The notes beneath the pieces were generated by a model that had not been told where the DNA came from, did no database searches, and saw only the letters and a program-made list of their open reading frames with translations. Position numbers and translations under genes: made by a program. This document shows positions 1-7,821 of a stretch of 31,961 bases of DNA, piece by piece. Position 1 is the first letter of the stretch, and each line of letters begins with the position of its first letter. Source of the DNA: CALMEH01 sp964548225 (GTDB lineage Bacteria; Acidobacteriota; Blastocatellia; Pyrinomonadales; Pyrinomonadaceae). The stretch lies in contig CAZJQP010000062.1 in assembly GCA_964548225.1 (NCBI GenBank), forward strand, positions 1-31,961. The letters run 5' to 3'.

Positions 1-52
1 AAAATTATATTTCTACATTGAATTATCTAATTTTCTTTTGCAAGAGGTCTAA

Positions 53-541
53 TTAATTGTTGCGCCGTTGGTTCGGACGATTGTTGTTTTCTTGTTGGCG
101 TTCTTCCATCCGTTTCATAAATTCTTCGCGCAGGCTTTTGAATTTGGCAAGTTGTTCTGGGGTTAAGACTTTGCGGACTTCAAATTCCATGACGGTGCGG
201 ATTCTGAGGACTTCGGCGTGTGCCATCTGCACATCTTTCAGACGATTTTTGACTTCTTCTTCGTTTGGAGTTTCGGCATAAATTGCCAAATCGAGCGCAC
301 GATTTGCTTCACGCAATTTCTCTTGCGCGGCTTGCATCAGAGGTTGTTTTTCCTGATTGATGCGGCGGATTTGCTGAATTTGCTCACGCGAAAGCCCGAG
401 TTGTTCGAGCAGACGGCGCGGCTGAATGTTTGGTCGGTCATTGTTCGGACGCTCCTGCAAATCTTGCGCGTTCACAAAAACGGCGGGGAAAATCAGCAAA
501 CAAACTAAAATTATTAAACTTTTCAAATTCAGGGGGTTCAT
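53..541 (-). CDS. Spy/CpxP-like periplasmic LTxxQ protein
   Basis: This 162-residue protein starts with a signal peptide (about residues 1-25, hydrophobic run then VNAQ) and continues as a charged, all-helical region. Two motifs resemble the LTxxQ repeats of the Spy/CpxP family: LGLSREQ at 48-54 and LTPEQ at 126-130. The C-terminus is a polar Asn/Arg/Gln tail. Spy/CpxP proteins are small periplasmic chaperones or stress sensors induced by envelope damage; the exact role here is inferred. It is the last gene of a minus-strand operon, 15 bp after the anti-sigma gene, with a GAGGA ribosome site before the ATG. The arrangement suggests it is a target or sensor of the adjacent ECF sigma factor. 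The family call rests on motif shape and length. Confidence 0.75.
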   Translation of the reverse strand: MNPLNLKSLIILVCLLIFPAVFVNAQDLQERPNNDRPNIQPRRLLEQLGLSREQIQQIRRINQEKQPLMQAAQEKLREANRALDLAIYAETPNEEEVKNRLKDVQMAHAEVLRIRTVMEFEVRKVLTPEQLAKFKSLREEFMKRMEERQQENNNRPNQRRNN

Positions 542-556
542 ATTATTTTTCCTCTT

Positions 557-1285
557 TTAATTACTGCTTCCAATCTCGTCAAAAAGTTCTGAAAGCCGCA
601 GAGATCTATCCTCGTCCTCATCAATTCCCGCTAACGTCGGCACACCTTTTTGCGGTGCATAATTCGATTTGTTATTTTTGTTCACTTTGTTATCTTGCGC
701 CATTGAATTATCCATTTTCGGCTGAACAGATTTCATTTTCGGTTTGTTCACGGCTTTGACAATCTGATTTTTCGGTGTAACGGTTTTTTGCTCGATTTGC
801 TTCACTTTTTGCGGAACATCTGCCGGTTTTTCGTCTTTCGGATTTACAAATGCGTTTTCTTCCTTCGGAATTTCGACAGGTTTTTGTTCGACAATCGGTG
901 CAACTTCGGCGATTGCGTCAATTTTTGAATTACTATTAAAAAACCAAACCAAACCAAGTGCCACAATTAATGCGGCAAAACCGCCAGCCCACATCGGAGA
1001 GAATGAAAAAAGTTTGCGAAGCGAGTCAATCCACGATGAGTTTTCGCTTGGAACGGCAACCGGACGAAGTTGCGGAATGTTAAGCGCAGGTGCGTCAAAG
1101 GCAAAAATATCTTCTTTGCGCCATTCCCCGATTGACGAGCGCACCAAGCCGAATCCGGCAATTTCATCGGCGCAGGAAAAGCAATTTAACAAATGAGATT
1201 CAAATTCTTTGCGCTCTTTTGCCGTTGACTCATCATAAATGTAAGCCACAATTTGTTCGGCAAACTCACAATTTCTATCTAACAT
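557..1285 (-). CDS. Zinc-finger transmembrane anti-sigma factor
   Basis: The 242-residue protein has an N-terminal anti-sigma zinc-finger signature, H31-x3-C35-x2-C38, with a further Cys at 6. One transmembrane helix lies at about 99-116. The C-terminal ~125 residues are Lys/Pro/Gln-rich and low in complexity, and would lie in the periplasm. Such ZAS-type proteins hold an ECF sigma factor inactive at the membrane until regulated proteolysis. The gene sits 18 bp downstream of the ECF sigma gene on the same strand, with a strong GAGGAG ribosome site, which supports the cognate pairing. The extracytoplasmic part has no recognisable folded domain, so the signal sensed is unknown. Confidence 0.85.
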   Translation of the reverse strand: MLDRNCEFAEQIVAYIYDESTAKERKEFESHLLNCFSCADEIAGFGLVRSSIGEWRKEDIFAFDAPALNIPQLRPVAVPSENSSWIDSLRKLFSFSPMWAGGFAALIVALGLVWFFNSNSKIDAIAEVAPIVEQKPVEIPKEENAFVNPKDEKPADVPQKVKQIEQKTVTPKNQIVKAVNKPKMKSVQPKMDNSMAQDNKVNKNNKSNYAPQKGVPTLAGIDEDEDRSLRLSELFDEIGSSN

Positions 1286-1303
1286 AACTTTTTCTCCTCG
1301 CCT

Positions 1304-1882
1304 TTAAACAATCTCCAAAGGCGTTCTTTCCAGCTTCATCCGAAGCTGTTTGAGTGCGGTATAAAGACGGCTTTTGACCGTGCTAAGCGGTAAATCAAGT
1401 TCATCGGAAATTTCCTGAAACGTCATTTCTTGAAATTCCTTCAACACGATAACCTCTTTCAAATCAGCCGGAAGTGACAAAACCGCTTGTCTGATTAACA
1501 TCGTCCGTTCACTTTTTTCCGTCTGTTTCGACGGCGAGAAAGCAGGCGATGCGACAAAAACTTTGTCTTCCGTGTTTTCTTCGTCGTCCAGATAACTTTC
1601 AGAACGGCTTTTCGTCCGCCGTTTGAATGTCAAACATTGGTTGACCGCGATTCGATGCAGCCACGAAGAAACTTTTGCCTCGCCGCGAAAATTTTTCAAA
1701 TTCCGATAAGCAGAAATAAAAGTTTCCTGCGCCGCGTCTTTGGCTTCTTCCTCGCGGGCGAGCATACCGAAACAGAGCGCGAAAATTTTGCGCTCCCATC
1801 GGCTTACGATTACGCCGAAAGCATCCGCATTATCCGCGATTGCCAATTCGACAAGTTGCTCGTCCGTCAAATGATTCACCAT
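1304..1882 (-). CDS. RNA polymerase sigma factor, ECF subfamily
   Basis: This 192-residue protein has both conserved ECF regions. Region 2 lies at about residues 25-85 and includes DAAQETFISAYRNL followed by FRGEAKVSSWLHRIAVNQC. Region 4 lies at about 128-182, with LPADLKEVIVLKEFQEMTFQEI and the helix-turn-helix LPLSTVKSRLYTALKQLR. It would direct RNA polymerase to a small stress regulon. It is first in a three-gene operon with its probable anti-sigma factor and a Spy-like protein. I could not find a convincing ECF-type promoter in the 100 bp upstream, so autoregulation is plausible but not shown. Confidence 0.93.
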   Translation of the reverse strand: MVNHLTDEQLVELAIADNADAFGVIVSRWERKIFALCFGMLAREEEAKDAAQETFISAYRNLKNFRGEAKVSSWLHRIAVNQCLTFKRRTKSRSESYLDDEENTEDKVFVASPAFSPSKQTEKSERTMLIRQAVLSLPADLKEVIVLKEFQEMTFQEISDELDLPLSTVKSRLYTALKQLRMKLERTPLEIV

Positions 1883-2174
1883 TAAAAACTCGTCCGTTTC
1901 TCAAAAGTTAAAATCGCACGAGAATCTTACCAAACGCGATTTAGGAACGCCAATTAATTCGCGTCCGATTTTTAGACGCACCTTTACAAAAAAAAGTCTG
2001 AAAAATTTAATTAAAACAATGACATAAATCTACTCCGGCAAGTTCAAGACATAATTTCAGCTATGTTGATTTCTGTAAAAATCAAATTAGGTTACATTCC
2101 GAATTAGATTGTTAAAGTCCAACGGAGTTTGAGACAGAATTACAAATAAAATTTTGTGTCTGAAATCAGTCTAT

Positions 2175-2387
2175 TAGGTTAAATCATCCGTCGGATAGGT
2201 TGCGGGACGTATCTGTTTAGGTTCGAGACCTGATTTATTAGGTTCGGAACGTATCCGGATACGTCGGGCAACCTATCCGATTAGGTTTGGAACGTATCAA
2301 ATTAGGTGCGGAACGTATCCGACTAGGTCGGGGACGTATCCGACGGGGTTTGGAACGTATCCAGATAGGTTTCGAGACGTATCCGAC
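2175..2387. repeat. 21-bp tandem repeat array, about 10 units
   Basis: Ten head-to-tail units of 21-22 bp start at about 2175, 2196, 2218, 2239, 2260, 2282, 2303, 2324, 2345 and 2366. The consensus is TAGGTTCGGAACGTATCCGA plus one variable base. Most units contain the dyad TCGGA-ACGTA-TCCGA or a close variant. The first and third units are the most degenerate, and the unit at 2260 carries part of the motif inverted. Three units are 22 bp, which breaks any reading frame, so the array is not coding. It resembles an iteron-type or protein-binding array; its function is unknown. Confidence 0.85.
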
Positions 2388-2424
2388 GGGCGATTGCAAA
2401 GTTGGCGGAACGGATTTTACCTGT

Positions 2425-2501
2425 CATTTATCACTTTTCACCTATTATTTATTTCGGAGATAAGGGATTTTCATTTGAAATAAGTGATAGATGATAAGGA
2501 G
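2425..2501. repeat. Foldback repeat in 7-nt steps
   Basis: The 77 bp divide into eleven heptamers. The left side reads CATTTAT, CACTTTT, CACCTAT and the right side TAAGTGA, TAGATGA, TAAGGAG, so the halves are partly complementary. A further pairing joins TTTCACC near 2437 with GGTGAAA near 2520. It belongs to the dispersed heptamer family described in the findings. Confidence 0.55.
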
Positions 2502-2526
2502 TCGGACACAAATAATAAAGGTGAAA

Positions 2527-2629
2527 CCTCTAAAATAATTGAGAATTGATAATTGGAATTTGATAATCGTCGTGTAAAAATAAGGCAAATTATCAATTAT
2601 CAATTAATCATTATCAAGTATTTTAGAGG
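2527..2629. repeat. Imperfect palindrome in 7-nt steps
   Basis: The outer arms CCTCTAAAATA (2527-2537) and TATTTTAGAGG (2619-2629) are perfect complements. The inner arms are heptamer runs, AATTGAG/AATTGAT/AATTGGA on the left and AATTATC/AATTATC/AATTAAT on the right, which pair imperfectly. No coding frame or transposase is associated. Confidence 0.7.
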
Positions 2630-2711
2630 GTTTAGTTAAAAGCCATTCTGTCCACACACTTAACCAAAATAAGATTGTCTAAAATACCTTGATCATCTCA
2701 ATAATGTTTGA

Positions 2712-2740
2712 TTGACTGATAATTTTTCGCCAAATTTTAT
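2712..2740 (+). promoter_or_regulatory. Possible fhs promoter
   Basis: TTGACT at 2712-2717 is followed after 17 bp by TTTTAT (2735-2740), and TATAAA overlaps it at 2738-2743. The match to a sigma-70 promoter is partial. It lies about 50 bp before the fhs start codon, a suitable distance. Confidence 0.3.
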
Positions 2741-2794
2741 AAAATTAATGTCAGAATAGCTTTACCAAGTTTCTAAAATGTAGGAGGAAAATTT

Positions 2795-4495
2795 ATGCAA
2801 ACAGATTTAGCAATTGCTCAAAAAGCAACACTTAAACCAATTGGAGAAATCGCCGAACAAATGGGTTTGGATTCAGAGGATTTTGATATTTACGGAAGTC
2901 CGCACATTGCGAAACTTCGTCTTAGTGTGATGGACAAAGTTAAAAATAATCCAACGGCAAAATATATTGATGTTTCCGCGATTACACCGACTCCGCTTGG
3001 TGAAGGAAAATCCACCACGCTCATCGGAATCGGTGAAGCGATGAAGCACATCGGCAAACGTGCGGTCGTTACGCTTCGTCAACCTTCGCAAGGTCCGACC
3101 TTCGGCATCAAAGGTGGTGCGGCGGGCGGCGGTTATGCTCAGGTCGTCCCGATGGAAACATTTAATCTTCACCTGACGGGAGATATTCACGCCGTAAGTG
3201 CGGCAAATAATTTGCTTGCGACGATGATTGATAACGATTTGATGCGTGGAAATCCTTTGAATATTGATCCTTACAGCATCACTTGGAAACGGGTTGTGGA
3301 TATGAACGACCGTGCCTTGCGGAAAATTATCATCGGTCTCGGCGGAAAATTGGAAGGCGGTGTTCCGCGTGAAACAGGTTTTGATATTACGGTCGCTTCG
3401 GAAGTAATGGCGATTCTTGCCTTGACGACTTCGCTCAAAGATATGCGTGAATGCTTCGGCAGAATTGTGGTCGGCTTGAAAAATGATAAAACGCCTGTTA
3501 CCGCCGAAGAAATCGGTGCGGCAGGTGCGATGACGGTTTTAATGCGCGATGCACTTCGTCCGACTTTGATGCAGACGCTCGAAAACACGCCCGCACTCGT
3601 CCACGCCGGACCTTTCGCCAACGTCGCACACGGAAACAGCAGTATTTTAGCCGACTTAATTGCCAGCAAATGCGGTGATTATTTACTGACCGAATCTGGC
3701 TTCGGAGCAGACATCGGTGCAGAAAAATTCTTCAATATCAAATGCCGTTACAGCGGTTTGAAACCTGATGCTTGTGTTTTGGTCGCCACAGTCCGAGCCT
3801 TAAAAGCACATAGCGGAAAATATCGAATCGTTGCCGGAAAAGCACTTCCGCCCGAACTTTTGGAATTGAATGTGGCAGACGTGGAAGCAGGTGCCTCGAA
3901 TCTCATCAAACAAATCGAAAACATCAAAATTCACGGCGTTACGCCTGTTGTCGCCATCAACGCTTTTGAAACGGACCATCCCGAAGAAATCGAAGCTATC
4001 AAACGAATTTCTATTGAAGCAGGTGCTTTAGGTGCGGCAGTTTCCAGACATTGGGCAGACGGCGGAAAAGGTGCAATCGAACTCGCAGAAATGACGGTTG
4101 CGGCGGCAGATGAACCAAGCGAATTTAAGTTTTTATACGATTTAGACCAACCGATTGCCTCAAAAATTGAAGCGATTGCGACCAAGATTTACGGAGCGAA
4201 AGACATCAGTTTAAGTTCGCAAGCCGCCGAACAAATCAAGAATTACGAAGAAAACGGCTTCGGCAAACTCCCGATTTGTATGGCAAAAACTCATCTAAGT
4301 TTGAGCCACGATGCAAGTTTAAAAGGTGCGCCGACAGGTTTTACCTTACCGATTCGTGAAGTTCGTGCCAGTGTTGGCGCAGGTTTCATTTATCCGATCT
4401 GTGGTGATATGCGGACAATGCCTGCCTTGCCTGCACATCCGGCGGCGGAAAGAATTGACATTGATGAAAACGGCAATGTTGTTGGATTGTTTTAG
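2795..4495 (+). CDS. fhs: Formate--tetrahydrofolate ligase
   Basis: The 566-residue protein matches the usual family length. It catalyses ATP-dependent joining of formate to tetrahydrofolate to give 10-formyl-THF in cytoplasmic one-carbon metabolism. The nucleotide-binding loop TPLGEGKST lies at residues 66-74 and the family signature around FGIKGGAAGGGYAQV at 103-117. LTGDIHAVSAANNLLA and the C-terminal ICGDMRTMPALP block are also family-typical. The start is fixed by a strong TAGGAGG ribosome site 7 bp upstream. The gene stands alone, with long noncoding DNA before it and a tRNA after it. Confidence 0.97.
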   Translation: MQTDLAIAQKATLKPIGEIAEQMGLDSEDFDIYGSPHIAKLRLSVMDKVKNNPTAKYIDVSAITPTPLGEGKSTTLIGIGEAMKHIGKRAVVTLRQPSQGPTFGIKGGAAGGGYAQVVPMETFNLHLTGDIHAVSAANNLLATMIDNDLMRGNPLNIDPYSITWKRVVDMNDRALRKIIIGLGGKLEGGVPRETGFDITVASEVMAILALTTSLKDMRECFGRIVVGLKNDKTPVTAEEIGAAGAMTVLMRDALRPTLMQTLENTPALVHAGPFANVAHGNSSILADLIASKCGDYLLTESGFGADIGAEKFFNIKCRYSGLKPDACVLVATVRALKAHSGKYRIVAGKALPPELLELNVADVEAGASNLIKQIENIKIHGVTPVVAINAFETDHPEEIEAIKRISIEAGALGAAVSRHWADGGKGAIELAEMTVAAADEPSEFKFLYDLDQPIASKIEAIATKIYGAKDISLSSQAAEQIKNYEENGFGKLPICMAKTHLSLSHDASLKGAPTGFTLPIREVRASVGAGFIYPICGDMRTMPALPAHPAAERIDIDENGNVVGLF

Positions 4496-4576
4496 GAATC
4501 GTTCCAAAAACGAAAATGAAATTTTTAGTATGTCGCGTTTTTGTCTTTGATTTTGAATAATTTTGTCAATTTACTT

Positions 4577-4609
4577 AACCCTAAGTTTTATAATCGGCAA
4601 CTTGGGGTT
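4577..4609. terminator. Hairpin downstream of fhs, possible 3' end
   Basis: AACCCTAAGTT (4577-4587) pairs with AACTTGGGGTT (4599-4609), with one G-U pair when transcribed on the plus strand. It lies about 80 bp after the fhs stop. There is no U-tract after the stem, so termination is uncertain. Confidence 0.3.
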
Positions 4610-4729
4610 CCCGTTAAATTGGTTTAAGAAGTGCAATCTCAACGGAACACGAAAACGCAATTATGACTAAGAAAATAAAATTAATCCGGCATTTTGTGAA
4701 GAAGAATAAAGCATTGAATGGTCAAAGAT

Positions 4730-4765
4730 AAAAAAGAGGTAAGTTTTTTGAAACTTGCCTCTTTT
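4730..4765 (-). terminator. Rho-independent terminator of tRNA-Lys
   Basis: Read on the minus strand, AAAAGAGGCAAGTTT pairs with AAACTTACCTCTTTT and is followed by a U-rich run (the complement of six A at 4730-4735). It starts a few bases after the encoded CCA end of the tRNA, the expected place for its terminator. Confidence 0.8.
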
Positions 4766-4770
4766 GATAT

Positions 4771-4846
4771 TGGTGAGTCGTGCAGGTATCGAACCTGCGA
4801 CCCGCAGATTAAGAGTCTGCTGCTCTACCAACTGAGCTAACGACCC
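4771..4846 (-). tRNA. tRNA-Lys, anticodon CUU
   Basis: The minus strand folds as a complete 76-nt tRNA. The acceptor stem is GGGTCGT with ACGACTC (one G-U pair) and discriminator A. The anticodon stem GCAGA/TCTGC encloses the loop CTCTTAA, giving anticodon CTT for lysine AAG codons. The T arm is GCAGG-TTCGATA-CCTGC. The 3' CCA is encoded (tgg at 4771-4773 on the plus strand). Confidence 0.95.
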
Positions 4847-5067
4847 GTGTAGAATTCGGATTATATCAAGACTGGGCAAAGATTTCAAAACTTCACAGGC
4901 TTTGCGCGATTGCAAATTTCATATTAAAAATTAAAAACCAATCAATATTTATAATCTGTAATACTTAATTCTGCGAGAATAGCCGGATAAATTTGCAAAA
5001 TTTCTATCTTTGGACGTTCTTTCAATTTGATTGATTTGGTGAAAAAAGTGAAAATACTTACGGCAAT

Positions 5068-6846
5068 ATGAAAGAATGTCCGAAATGTGAAGTTTGTTAT
5101 GAAGATAACGTGAATCTTTGTCCGGTTGACCAAGTGGCGACGAGGATGGCTCTGCCCGGACCACAGCTTCTTGCAAATAGATACTTTTTAGAAAAACGTA
5201 TCGGGCGCGGTGCAATGGGGCAGGTTTATATTGCCAAAGACGAAAACCTAGGCACACGGCGCGTTGCCGTGAAAACCGTTCGGCAAGATATTCTGAACAG
5301 CGAAAATTTGCAGGAAGGCGAAGCAATTGCGCGTTTCGAACGTGAAGCACGTTCCGCGGCTTCGATTTCGCATCCCAATATTGTTGATGTAACCGATTTC
5401 GGCGAAACCGAAGAAGGCGTATTTTATTTGATTATGGAATACGTTCCGGGCGAAACGCTTCACCGATTGCTTCGCCGTGAAGGAACTTTGACCGTCAACC
5501 GTGCGATTGCATTGCTTCGCCAAATTGCTAACGGTGTGGAAGCCGCACACGAAGCCGGGATTTTGCACCGCGATTTGAAACCCGCGAACATTTTTATAAT
5601 GCAGAAGGGCAAATCTACGGGCGACGGCTTTATCAAAGTCGGCGATTTCGGTTTGGCGAAAATTGTCAATTCGACCGTTACGGACGCAAATTCGGACGCG
5701 ACACCTTCATCACGCGGAATTATCGGAACGCCGGAGTTTATGGCTCCCGAACAGATGCAGCCCGAACTCGGTGTTGATGTTCGTGCCGATATTTACGCGC
5801 TCGGAACGATTGCTTATCTGATGCTTGGCGGCAGAACGCCTTTTGTCGGCGACATTATGCAGCTTGTGATGCAGAAAATTATGCACAAAGCTCCGCCGCT
5901 TTCTTCGTTGCGTTCGGATATTCCGCCAAAGGTCGAAGCCGCGATTATGAAATCTTTGGAAATCGAAGCCGATAAGCGTCCGGCTTCGGTTGCCGATTGG
6001 ATTTCGGAACTCGAAACAGCGGCGAAAGGTGTTGACGAAGACAAAAATGTCGGTAAATCGCGCCTTGTCATTCTTGCGCCGATTGAAGCCGAAGTTTATG
6101 TTGACGACGAACGCAAGGGAATTATCGGGCGTTCGGGCAGATTGGTTTTAACTTCGATTCCCGCCGGACAGCATATTTTAAGAGTTTCAAAAATAGGCGA
6201 AAAAGATGATGAGCGCGTTATCGAAGTCCGTGAAGACGGCAACGAGCAGGTTATTCAAGCCCAACTTAAATCAATTAAAGAAACTGCCAGTCAACCTTCG
6301 TCATCACAACCGGGAAGCAGTGCGGCACAATCGAGCATTATGCCCGGAATCGTTGCTTGCACAAATTGTCATTCGCGGTTTGCTGAAGGCGTAAAATTTT
6401 GCGGAAAATGCGGTGGACGGCAATTTGTCCTGATCAGTCAGGGCGACGCGCCGCAAACAATGCCGTGTCCGCGATGTCAAGCGGCTTTGCCCTTGACTGC
6501 GAAATTTTGCGGACGTTGCGGCTATCGTTTTGAGCAGCAACAGCAACAGCAACAACCGCCGCCGAATCAAATAGTTTATGCGAATCGTCAGCCGCAAACC
6601 AACGTGCCGCCAAACGCACAAATTAACAATCAGCCGCCGCAATTCGTTCAGCAATCAAATCCGTCGCCGCAAGTTCAACAGCCAACGCCGTCGGTTAATA
6701 ATCCGCCGATGAATCCGCCTTCAAATTTTCGGGCGGTTCTTCCGCAAAGTTTAACCCGTTCGGTCGAAAAAATTTGTTTGAAATGCGGTTCTTCATACCC
6801 CTCGGATATTAAATTTTGCGGGCGTTGCGGTGGAACTTTGAACTGA
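5068..6846 (+). CDS. Ser/Thr protein kinase with PEGA domain and four zinc ribbons
   Basis: The 592-residue protein opens with a short zinc ribbon (C4, C7, then C18). A Hanks-type kinase domain follows at about 40-320: glycine loop GRGAMGQVY (46-54), Lys69, HRDLKPAN (167-174), DFG (193-195) and APE (226-228), all intact, so it should be active. A PEGA-type beta domain covers about 331-400. Two zinc ribbons (C431/C434/C445/C448 and C467/C470/C481/C484), a Gln/Pro/Asn-rich linker and a last ribbon (C570/C573/C584/C587) follow. There is no clear transmembrane helix, so it is probably cytoplasmic. The start lies right at the CPKC motif, matching the neighbour at 7207. Substrates are not evident. 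Confidence 0.9.
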   Translation: MKECPKCEVCYEDNVNLCPVDQVATRMALPGPQLLANRYFLEKRIGRGAMGQVYIAKDENLGTRRVAVKTVRQDILNSENLQEGEAIARFEREARSAASISHPNIVDVTDFGETEEGVFYLIMEYVPGETLHRLLRREGTLTVNRAIALLRQIANGVEAAHEAGILHRDLKPANIFIMQKGKSTGDGFIKVGDFGLAKIVNSTVTDANSDATPSSRGIIGTPEFMAPEQMQPELGVDVRADIYALGTIAYLMLGGRTPFVGDIMQLVMQKIMHKAPPLSSLRSDIPPKVEAAIMKSLEIEADKRPASVADWISELETAAKGVDEDKNVGKSRLVILAPIEAEVYVDDERKGIIGRSGRLVLTSIPAGQHILRVSKIGEKDDERVIEVREDGNEQVIQAQLKSIKETASQPSSSQPGSSAAQSSIMPGIVACTNCHSRFAEGVKFCGKCGGRQFVLISQGDAPQTMPCPRCQAALPLTAKFCGRCGYRFEQQQQQQQPPPNQIVYANRQPQTNVPPNAQINNQPPQFVQQSNPSPQVQQPTPSVNNPPMNPPSNFRAVLPQSLTRSVEKICLKCGSSYPSDIKFCGRCGGTLN

Positions 6847-6871
6847 TTCGTGCTATCAATCAGAACACTGA

Positions 6872-6949
6872 GCAATAGCGACTTGGCAATCGCAAAATAA
6901 ATGTCAAGTCGTTACCTCTTTGTGCCTGATTTATAATTAGAGCTATTGC
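6872..6949. repeat. Palindromic element
   Basis: GCAATAGC (6872-6879) is the exact complement of GCTATTGC (6942-6949). Inside, CGACTTG (6879-6885) pairs with CAAGTCG (6905-6911). No gene overlaps it. Confidence 0.55.
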
Positions 6950-6980
6950 AAAGTCGGAAATCTTGGATTTATCTATTACT

Positions 6981-7046
6981 TTATTACTTCTCACTTATTG
7001 TGTAATCTTTTCCGATGGTTTTTTCGGAATAAGTGAGAAGTGATAA
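6981..7046. repeat. Inverted repeat in 7-nt steps
   Basis: The 19-base arms at 6981-6999 and 7028-7046 pair with a single mismatch. The right arm and its continuation divide into heptamers GTGAGAA, GTGATAA, GTTAAAA, GTGATAT. It has the same design as the palindromes at 12351 and 19204. Confidence 0.75.
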
Positions 7047-7153
7047 GTTAAAAGTGATATTTGCGCCGTGCAAAATGAGTTTCCGGCTTTTTTCAGCGGC
7101 TTTGCAATAACTATGTGATTTTTATATTTAGTAGAACAAAAAAAATAAAAAAT

Positions 7154-7162
7154 TGGTATAAT
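7154..7162 (+). promoter_or_regulatory. Candidate extended -10 promoter
   Basis: TGG-TATAAT is a consensus -10 element with the TGn extension, 45 bp before the ATG at 7207. No good -35 box is visible, as is common for extended -10 promoters. Confidence 0.4.
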
Positions 7163-7206
7163 GTTCCACAAAAGTTTTTTCATAAACTAATCAAAAGGAA
7201 AAATTA

Positions 7207-7800
7207 ATGAAAATTTGCCCGAATTGCCAACAACACTATGAAGATGATGGTTTGAATTTTTGTCTCAACGACGGCGGAGTTTTAGAAAAAAAAGATGATG
7301 ACGCGCCTCCGCCGACAATGATGATGCCGCAAACACGGCAGACGAATCCGAACGTCGGCAACGATTTTACAACTCCGACGTGGCAGCAAGATTCGCCACA
7401 ACCTTCAACGCCTTGGCAAAGCAATCCGATTCCGCAAACGCCGCCGGTTTCGCCTTGGCAAAGTGCGCCGATGCAGCCTTCGTCGCCGATGTCGCCACAG
7501 CAAAACACGCCGGGTTATATTGCGCCACCGGTTTATGCAAGCGGCGGAATTGACCAAAATTTGCCGTTTGCCGCGATAATTTGCGGATCGGGCGCAGTTT
7601 TGTTTTCATTCTGTTGTGGTTTGTTTTCCTTGCCGCTCGGCATTGCGGCGATTGTTACGGGATTTATGGGAATGAATAACGCCAATAATAATCCGCAAAA
7701 ATACGGCGGAAAAAATCTGGCAATCGGCGGAATGGTTTTAGGCGGAATAAGTTTATTAATTTCATTCGGTTTGTTTTTAATCTCTTTCGTCCTTAGATAA
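7207..7800 (+). CDS. Zinc-ribbon, proline-rich, DUF4190 membrane protein
   Basis: The 197-residue protein begins with a short zinc ribbon, CPNCQQHYEDDGLNFC (C4, C7, C19), closely like the N-terminus of the kinase at 5068. A long Pro/Gln/Ser/Met-rich linker spans about 35-115. Two hydrophobic segments follow at about 120-157 and 172-196, with the intervening GGKNLAIGGMVLGGISL pattern typical of DUF4190 proteins. The topology is probably a cytoplasmic N-terminus with a hairpin in the membrane. The function is unknown. It starts after an AAAAGGAA ribosome site and is 21 bp from the FHA-kinase gene, which suggests co-transcription. Confidence 0.8.
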   Translation: MKICPNCQQHYEDDGLNFCLNDGGVLEKKDDDAPPPTMMMPQTRQTNPNVGNDFTTPTWQQDSPQPSTPWQSNPIPQTPPVSPWQSAPMQPSSPMSPQQNTPGYIAPPVYASGGIDQNLPFAAIICGSGAVLFSFCCGLFSLPLGIAAIVTGFMGMNNANNNPQKYGGKNLAIGGMVLGGISLLISFGLFLISFVLR

Positions 7801-7821
7801 AAAAGGTTTTGATTATATTAG

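Larger units (their letters stand above)
1883..2794. other. 0.9 kb gene-free region between divergent sigma operon and fhs
   Basis: No reading frame here looks like a gene. The stretch separates the minus-strand sigma operon from plus-strand fhs and should hold both promoters. It contains a 21-bp tandem array (2175-2387) and two foldback repeats built of 7-nt steps (2425-2501 and 2527-2629). The array is clearly richer in G+C than the surrounding AT-rich DNA. Confidence 0.7.
4496..4770. other. Gene-free gap between fhs and tRNA-Lys
   Basis: No supported gene lies here. It contains an 11-bp hairpin (4577-4609) and, at its right end, the terminator that serves the minus-strand tRNA. Confidence 0.6.
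6847..7206. other. Gene-free region with foldback repeats and a promoter
   Basis: No supported gene is present. Two palindromic structures (6872-6949 and 6981-7046) fill most of the stretch. AGCTATTGCAAAG near 6941 is nearly repeated in inverted form around 7099-7113, so the second palindrome is nested within a longer inverted repeat. The right end holds a candidate extended -10 promoter for the gene at 7207. Confidence 0.6.

Noticed and set aside
2175..2387. CRISPR array
   Set aside because: Units are directly adjacent with no unique spacers, and no cas gene is in the window.
2239..2387. GGAAC in each array unit as ECF -35 boxes
   Set aside because: No matching -10 at proper spacing; the 21-bp period explains the recurrence.
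4667..4915. Minus-strand 82-codon frame over the tRNA
   Set aside because: It covers the tRNA-Lys gene and its terminator; a typical shadow of a tRNA.
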